DNA of 64,000 nt from Coix lacryma-jobi var. lacryma-jobi (Eukaryota; Streptophyta; Magnoliopsida; Poales; Poaceae). Both the position numbers and the translations under genes were made by a program. Position 1 is the stretch's first letter. The number at the start of each line of letters is the position of its first letter. The DNA lies in assembly GCA_009763385.1 (NCBI GenBank), contig CM019826.1, positions 59,517,127-59,581,126 on the forward strand. Reading direction: 5' to 3'. The notes under the pieces were generated by a model. That model saw only the letters and a list, made by a program, of their open reading frames with translations, had not been told where the DNA came from and searched no databases. Shown here in pieces: positions 57,614 to 64,000 of the stretch.

Positions 57614-58978
57614 GAGATAGGTCGTCAGTAGATTGATAAGGCACTCGTGTTTACAGAGTCTTGTTTTGATTAGAAGTTTTGTTTAGTCAGTTTATTGTGT
57701 AATAAAGTTGCCTTAAATGATATCAATAAATTTTTTGTTTGAGTTATCTTTTATCTTGTTATTTTGGGTATGTGTCTTGTCTCCACATGTTGTGATTAGC
57801 AGAAAATAGAAAATAAGTGTGGGGGAGAAAACGACGAAAGAATTATCGAAAACCGATCGCGAAAGCTGCATAAAACAGAAGACATCGTCACCGAGATCAC
57901 GCAGCGCGAAGCGGGCCATGGTTGGGCCCTGGGCCCAACCGACTGGTTGGAGGGCCGCACCGGTCGGTTAGGGGTCGGCGCCCCTGGCCTCCTCCTTCGT
58001 CCACGATTCGGTACACGATTGCTACACTCTATTTTTCGATGTTTAAGCTTCTGTTCGAATTAAAAATATATTCTCGTCAATAACATGCAATCCATAAACT
58101 CTAATTAAAAAGGAAAGATTATTTTGACATGCTCATGGTATAGAGTCTCACAACACCTTTTCTGAAAAGACCTGCTTTGATAAAAAACTTGAAGAGACCC
58201 ATTTTACTTATAGTTGTTGTGGAATATGATAGAAGAATAATGAGAACTTAATTCTTAAAAGTATGAGCATTGGAGAATTTTACTTGCAAAGTTAAAAAGA
58301 GATTAGCAACACTTCTCCTTTATAGTAAATCAATTGCCTGCCAAAGTTATTCATAAAATCAATCATTGCTTACTTTAATACTAAGTTCTTTGTTGAGAAA
58401 TTTATTATGCTCTAAAGATCGAGATCCTTACAAATAAAGAAAGATTCACTCTTCCGAAGTAGTATTGTATTAGAGGCATGGGCTATGCAAAAGTATGAAA
58501 AAATGAGGAAAGAAAAATGGACAAGTGTCCGACACACCTCAAGAAAAAAGAGAAGAAAAGTATGATGATAAAAATATGATAGCCCGTGGTCCCTCTAATT
58601 ACAATATGCCAGCAAGAGTGACAAAGTTTAAAAAGATTAATGTCTTGATCTAAGAGTATAGTATTTTTCTCCATTGACTCAGTAAGATGAACTACTCCAC
58701 ATAAATAAAATGCTTTGGTAAGGAATTGAAGTGCTACAAAAGGAGAAGGAAAGCTATGACTTGTTTCAAAAAATTCAAAAACTCCAATGTCTTGTGCTAA
58801 AAGAAAAGGGTGATCTGTTTCAACTATTCTGTTCTCCAACTACTCAAGGTTTTATGGTAAATACACTGAATCTTACAATGCAAGTATGAATAGAAAGGTC
58901 TAGTGTTTGACATCTTATCCTACAGTTATGATCCAACCTTTTATCGAGGACGAGTAAAAGCCTAAGTGTGGGGGAGTT
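57614..58978 (+). other. Z noncoding tail and polypurine tract
   Basis: AT-rich, no gene recognised. Words related to the LTR hairpin recur at 57937-57948 and 57959-57969. A GTGTGGGGGAG tract occurs at about 57819-57829 and again directly before the LTR (58966-58976). The latter is the primary polypurine tract. Confidence 0.7.
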
Positions 58979-60229
58979 TGTTGACACTAATTAACTCTTA
59001 CTATTAAAGGTCAATTAAACATGAAATCGGATGAATATGTAAACTCCACCTTAGTATAGGGTTTAAAACTAATGAATTCCATGAGTTTTGGTGAATTGTG
59101 AATCTGCAGGGATTAAACAGGGAACCAACCCTCAATTGCTTCCCCTAAAAGGAAACTGACGGGAGATAACGCATTCGTCAAGTCAGGAATCTTCCAGAAG
59201 ACTCTAGAGAACACCTGAAGACACCACGAGGCGGGGCACCCCGAGCCACCTCCTGGTGGGACCGATCGATCTATGGGTCCCACCGGTCGGTCCCCCCAGG
59301 GTGCCGCCGGCCTCCCCCTTCTGGAATCTTCCTCTACCGCCTTTGAGGATCAATCTCAGCCCTACGTGAAGTCGGTTTGATCTAACGGTCGCGGTTGATC
59401 CCTCAGGGCTATATAAACAGGCCCCAGGCCAGACAGAAGGTCCCTCTTCAAAAAGTCTACGCCTCATTCAAAAACCCTAGAAGAGACTTCAGGAGTCAGC
59501 TTTCAAGTAGAAGACTAGATACCTCCCCTAGTTAGGATTAGAACCTAGTCTTATATTAGAAATAGAAGAGAGAGAGAGAGAGGAAGAGATCAAGAAGGAG
59601 CTCCGGCCTGTCGGATCAACTTCTTCATCTTGTAGCTGTGGATTCAAGTTCTTCGTCAACATGCTTCAACGATTGTTTTAGTAATCAACGTCTATATTTA
59701 AGTTTGAGCTATTGTTCTTATTATTCTTAAGGTTTATGACTCTCTTTTGAGTACTTTAATTCTAGTTGCGCTAGAGTTAGAGTAGTTGGATAGTGTAAGC
59801 GTGGTGCTTAGACTTGATAGCTCATAATTGCCTCCTATAACGCCGGTAGTAGTGGTTGTTCGCAAGGGTGACTCTTATAGCCTTGTTGATTCTTCTATAG
59901 TCCACTTACCCGTGTGTAGGCTCGGTAGGATTATACATTTGCATAAAAGAATCATATTCTGTTTGTGACCTTTTATGGCAACTTCCCCACTAGGAATAAA
60001 ATAAACATATCACTCTTAAGTTGGAATTAGACAACCTTAGTGATCCCCTCTATGCTTTTAGCTTCTCCGTCCTTGTTAGCTACTCATGGGTTATACTCTT
60101 TAAGACTTCACACTATCCGTTCCTTTGGGTTCGATATTAAAACTGGGTTACTCCGGTGAAGTGCTACGTCGGTAGATTTTATCTATGCGCTTGCGGATAA
60201 AGTAGAGTGTTGGTTAATTTATACCAACA
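58979..60229 (+). repeat. Z 3' LTR (complete, 1,251 bp)
   Basis: It runs from TGTTGACACTAATT to TATACCAACA. It keeps the first 229 bases that the 5' LTR lacks in this window. AGAAC at 59208-59212 marks the equivalent of the X insertion site. Confidence 0.92.
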
Positions 60230-60234
60230 CACAC

Positions 60235-63200
60235 CAAGCTCACCTCTCAACCTAGCAAAGGTTGATTGGTCCAAAGGCTTGGTAAAAATATCTGCCAACT
60301 GATGATGAGTATCGACATGTCGAAGGTCGATATCACCCTTCTCATAGTGGTCATGCAAGAAATGAAAGCGCACATCAATGTGTTTGGTCTTAGAATGAAG
60401 CACGAGGTTCTTAGCAACGCTAATCGCACTCGTTCTATCACAAAGCAAGGGTACTCGAGAAAAACTTAGACCAAAATCACGCAAAGTGGCCATCATCCAT
60501 AACAACTGGGAACAGCAGCTAGCCGCAGCAATATACTCAGCCTCTATGGTAGACTGGGCGACACTAGACTGCTTGCGAGAAGACCAAGAAACGAGAGAAG
60601 AGCCCAGTCCTAGAAGTGGACTTGCGATCAAGTCGTCAACCAGCAAAATCAGCGTCAGAGTAACCGCAAAGAGAGATGGTAGAAGAAGTAGAATACCAAA
60701 GCCCAAACTCAGGAGTGAAACGAAGGTACCTCATAATGCGCTTGACCACCTGACGGTGAGAGGTGCGCGGCGACGACTGAAATCGTGCGAACTGAATGTC
60801 TGGGCATGTCGCCGTCAGGTATAGCAGCGACCCGATCATACTTTGGTACTCCTTTTGGTTCATGACTTCTCCCTCCTCATCCGCATCCACGGCCATCGTG
60901 GTTGACATTGGTGTTGGAAGAGGCTTGGCCTCACCCATATTGAACTTCTTCACTATGTCCATGGTGTACTTGCCCTGGTGCACAAATGTCCCATCTCGGG
61001 ATTGCTTGATTTGCAACCTGAGAAAGAATGTCAACTCGCCCATCATGCTCATATCAAATTCCCTGCTCATAGTATCTGCAAACTTGGCAACTAAAGCATG
61101 AGAGGAACCACCAAAAATGATATCATCCACGTAAATCTGAACCAGCAGAGTGTCATTGCCTTGCTTGAGGAGAAAAAAGAGTTCTATCTACACATCCCAT
61201 TTGAAAACCCTTAGCAAGCAAAAAGGTTTTCAACCTATCATACCAAGCTCTAGGGGCTTGTTTCAAAACATACAAAGCTTTGTTAAGTTTAAAAACATGG
61301 TTTGGAAACTTGGGATTTTCGAAACCAAGGGGTTGTCTCACATACACCTCTTGTTCTATGTAGCCATTTAGGAAGGCACTCTTAACATCTATTTGAAAAT
61401 GTTTGAAACCCTTGGATGCAGCAAAAGCCAAGAGGATCCTAATTGCCTTCAAACGAGCTACAGGAGCAAAAGTCTCCTCATAGTCTATCCCCTCCTTCTG
61501 ACTATACCCCTAGGCTACAAGTCTGGCTTTGTTTCTCACAACATGACCATCCTCTCCTTGTTTGTTTTTGAAAACCCATTTTGTCCCAATAGGATGAAAC
61601 TTAGGAGGAGGTGGAACAAGAACCCAAACCTGATTTCTCTCAAAATTTTCTAACTCCTCATGCATGGCATTGACCCAATCTGGATCAGATAAAGCATGTC
61701 CAACATCTCGGGGTTCAAAATCAGCAACAAATGCAGAATGAGCAAAGTGAGAGATTTGTTGTGACCTTGACCGAGTGACACGTTCGTTGATGTTGCCGAT
61801 CGTCTGTTGAGGAGGGTGTTGGCGCTGGATGTGTCATGGTGCCTCCCTTGCGGAAGTGACCTCCCCCTCAATAGTAGTTGGTGCCTCCTCAAGTATCACC
61901 GGCAAACCCCGAGGTGGTGGATCAACCGGCCCCCATGTAGTGGAAGAAGATGGGTCGGGGCCGCGAGCAGTTGTGGTCGAAGTCGATCCCAAAGGAACAG
62001 CAGGTGGAGGAAGATCTGGGTCATCCATCTGTTCAGCTCCATCTTCCTCATCATCAAAAAGAGGTTCTCCAACCTCATGATCACCTGCACGCTCAAATCT
62101 AGAAGAAGGACAATGCATGGTCTCGTCGAATGTGACATCGGATGTCTCCATGACTCGGTTAGTATCAAGGTTAAGTACACGGTATGCACGAGTATGATTA
62201 CCATAACCCAAAAATACACCGTCAGAAGAGCAAAACTCAAACTTGTCCAAGTTGCCTTTCTTGAGTATAAACAGTGGCAACCAGAAACTCTAAAATAACT
62301 CACTTTGGGTTACTTCCCAAAACGCAACTCATAAGAAGTCTTCTTCAAGAATGCACGGAGAAAAATGCGATTGCAAATATAGCATGCAGTGTTAATAGCT
62401 TCGGCCCAATACCGCCTAGGAGTCCTATGCTCATCGAGCATCATCCTAGCCATCTCAACAAAGGTCTGATTTTTCCTCTCTACAACGCCATTTTGTGGCG
62501 GTGTGTAGGGGGGAGAAAACTAATGCTCTAAACCCAAAGAGTCACAAAACTTTTCAAAGTCCGAGTTCTTAAACTCGGTACCATTATCGCTACGAATAGC
62601 TCTCATCGAGTTCTTAGGGAACTCGTTCTGAAGTCGCAAAATCAGATTGCGAGTAAATGAGAAAGTCTCAGTTTTCTCAGCTAGAAAGAAAACCATTGAA
62701 TATCTCGAAAAGTCATCAACAACAACAAGCACATACTACTTCCCACCAACCGAGCTCACCCGAGCCAGACCTACAAGGTCCATATGCAAAAGCTCTCCAG
62801 GGCGCTTGGTGATAACTTGATTCACAGGGTTTGGTGGGGAGCAGCAACCATTTTCCCATGTCTACAGAATGGCAAACAAGATCCTTCTCTATGTGTAACA
62901 TGGGGCAATCCTTGGATTAAGCCAAGTGAACTAAGCCTTGCAAGCAAGTCGAAGCTCAAGTGACCAAGTCTCCTATGCCACTTCCAAAGATCAGAGGAGG
63001 ATTCAGCCAAAAGACAACGAGAAATGCCAAAAGACTCCGAGAAATTCGCACGAAAGACTTTCCCAAAGGGAGAAATCAAACATACAAGATTGCCCTGAGG
63101 ATCCAAAATACAATTGAGATTCGGCTTAAAATGAATCTCATAGTCATCCTCAAAAAGTTGAGAAACAGAGAGAAGGTTAAAATGCAAGTTCGAAACAACA

Positions 63201-63395
63201 GCAACATCACGCAACACAAAATGCTCATTAACTCGCAAAGAACCATGGGATAGCACCTTACCTTTGTTATTGTCACCGAAGGTAATAAACTCCTTTTCGG
63301 TGACTGGACTAAAACTGGAGAACCACTTGGAGTTTCCGGTCATATGCCTTTGAGCACCCGGAATCCACAAGCCAAACGTTCTCCAATATACTTAC
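60235..63395 (-). pseudogene. pol: S4 pol remnant
   Basis: Protease, integrase, RT and RNase H segments align with S3 in the same order. The protease motif is frameshifted at Asp-Ser-Gly (near 63350). GAG-pre-integrase has KWHRRLGHLSFD near 62960-63000. The integrase keeps VVDDFSRYS and RSDNGTEF (about 62520-62732). RT has DDIIFGGSS near 61105-61130 and SAFLNGYIEQEV near 61345-61385. RNase H is open at 60706-60235 with STIEAEYIAAAS and HHQLADIFTKPLD. Stops and indels separate the parts. The C-terminal end is cut by Z. Confidence 0.9.
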
Positions 63396-63396
63396 C

Positions 63397-63747
63397 TACA
63401 TCAATAGAAAGACATAGGGTGAGCATACGGTCCAACACTGGGGTGAGTAAAATGGGAAGAATACCAGTGTTGTCCCGGCTGCTCAAAAGAATGGTTAGTA
63501 TAAAAACCATTCCTAGCATTCCTACGGGGAAAGCGTTCACCACGCACAGGAAAACGTGGTCCGCTAGGAGGAGAGCGCTCACCACGATAGCCAAAACGCG
63601 GTGGGGGTAACGCTCAACAACAAAGCCACCGCAACGGGGTCCATAACCTACAAAACTAGGATTCCGCCGGCAAAACCTCCTTGTGGCCCAGGACCTTGAG
63701 GCATTGGACCTCTAGGTCTAGCAACCCTCCTTTGAACATTGGGCACA
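63397..63747 (-). pseudogene. gag: S4 gag remnant (C-terminal tail only)
   Basis: These 350 bases match the arginine- and glycine-rich end of the S3 and S2 gags, downstream of the second zinc knuckle, but the frame is broken. All upstream gag is absent. The junction with the LTR fragment at about 63744-63748 has the word GGCAC, which both parent sequences share. Confidence 0.75.
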
Positions 63748-63892
63748 GCACGTCTCTACTTGATCTTCACCTTGCCTTCGATCACCGTCTCTGAGCTCGA
63801 CACCTGCACAACACAAGCCAAAGAACATGTGCATCAAACTAGTTGACAATCACTCATCATCTAAAGATCCGACATACACCCATATATCAGCA
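63748..63892 (-). repeat. S4 5' LTR fragment (145 bp)
   Basis: It matches the first 145 bases of the S2 and S3 LTRs in element orientation. The rest of the LTR, primer site and most of gag were removed by one deletion. Confidence 0.82.
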
Positions 63893-64000
63893 CCTTATGT
63901 CAATGTGCTTTGTCCTTGAATGTTGAACTGAGTTGGTGGCTATTTTGATGGTGCTCTCATTATCACATAGAAATGGGACTTGTCCAAACTTGACTCCATA
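63893..64000 (-). pseudogene. K: Copia RNase H fragment of a different lineage
   Basis: Read on the minus strand from 64000, all 36 codons are open. They give QVPFLCDNESTIKIA, with the RNase H catalytic Asp in LCDNES, and TKHIDIR at the S4 insertion point. The sequence is clearly Copia but unlike the Sirevirus copies here (LCDSTSAISVA). It is the oldest layer seen and runs off the window. Confidence 0.85.

Larger units (their letters stand above)
51012..60229 (+). mobile_element. Z: Athila-type Ty3/Gypsy element, 5' LTR truncated
   Basis: Z has a 5' LTR missing its first 229 bases (51012-52049), a tRNA-Asp primer site, gag, protease-like region, RT, RNase H, integrase, an extra downstream frame, a polypurine tract and a complete 3' LTR. 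The missing LTR start is explained by X sitting in it. The right end, ACCAACA at 60229, is followed by CACAC, the likely target duplication, in register with S4 pol. Integrase after RNase H marks Gypsy. The primer site and the RT sequence (FCFLDGYSGYHQI, MKVFMDDFSIYG) point to the Athila lineage. Confidence 0.9.
60230..63892 (-). mobile_element. S4: internally deleted Sirevirus-type Copia element
   Basis: On the minus strand it contains 145 bases of LTR start, a remnant of the gag end, and a decayed pol up to the RNase H. The 3' tail and 3' LTR are expected left of the window because Z inserted at 60230. The outer LTR end reads TGCTGATATATGGG from 63892. CCTTA (63893-63897) is the likely target duplication within K. 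Confidence 0.85.

Overview
The window is intergenic plant DNA made almost wholly of nested LTR retrotransposons. No host gene, rRNA, tRNA or CRISPR was found. A large grass genome, perhaps of the sorghum, sugarcane or maize tribe, is the best guess. That guess rests on Sirevirus-type Copia elements with repeated polypurine tracts and LTRs full of CGG/CCG palindromes, and on a Tekay/Del-like chromovirus and an Athila-type Gypsy element. The species is an inference.

Names used here: S0 to S4 are Sirevirus-type Copia copies, X is a tandem array of a non-autonomous chromovirus derivative (units XA, XB, XC), Z is an Athila-type Gypsy element, and K is another Copia fragment.

Layout: 1-1333 is the outer end of an LTR of S0 (minus strand). 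1334-7986 is the right part of S1 (plus): decayed pol, a noncoding tail with several polypurine tracts, and a full 3' LTR. 7987-19248 is S2 (plus): a 5' LTR missing its start, decayed gag and pol, and a complete 3' LTR. 19249-51011 is the X array (minus): LTR, unit A, LTR, unit B, LTR, unit C, LTR, with neighbouring units sharing one 3.1-kb LTR. S3 (36039-47448, minus) sits inside unit C as a complete element with a perfect 5-bp target duplication. 51012-60229 is Z (plus). 60230-63892 is S4 (minus), with its gag end deleted. 63893-64000 is the RNase H of K (minus).

Each junction falls on a clean LTR terminus, and each interrupted element resumes in register where a second copy allows comparison. 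The implied order of insertion is K (oldest), then S4, Z, X, then S2 and S3, then S1 in S2, and S0 in S1. The missing left halves should lie, in mirror order, left of base 1.

The Sirevirus and Athila copies carry the usual gag, protease, integrase, reverse transcriptase and RNase H parts, but all have stops or frameshifts. X is the unusual element. It has 3.1-kb LTRs, a tRNA-Met-type primer site and a polypurine tract, but no visible capsid, reverse transcriptase, RNase H or integrase core. It carries two paralogous genes: ORFa (retropepsin-like domain, then a CCHC zinc knuckle) and ORFb (retropepsin-like domain, then a chromodomain-like integrase tail). The glycine of the protease motif is replaced in every copy. 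X could move only with proteins supplied by another element.
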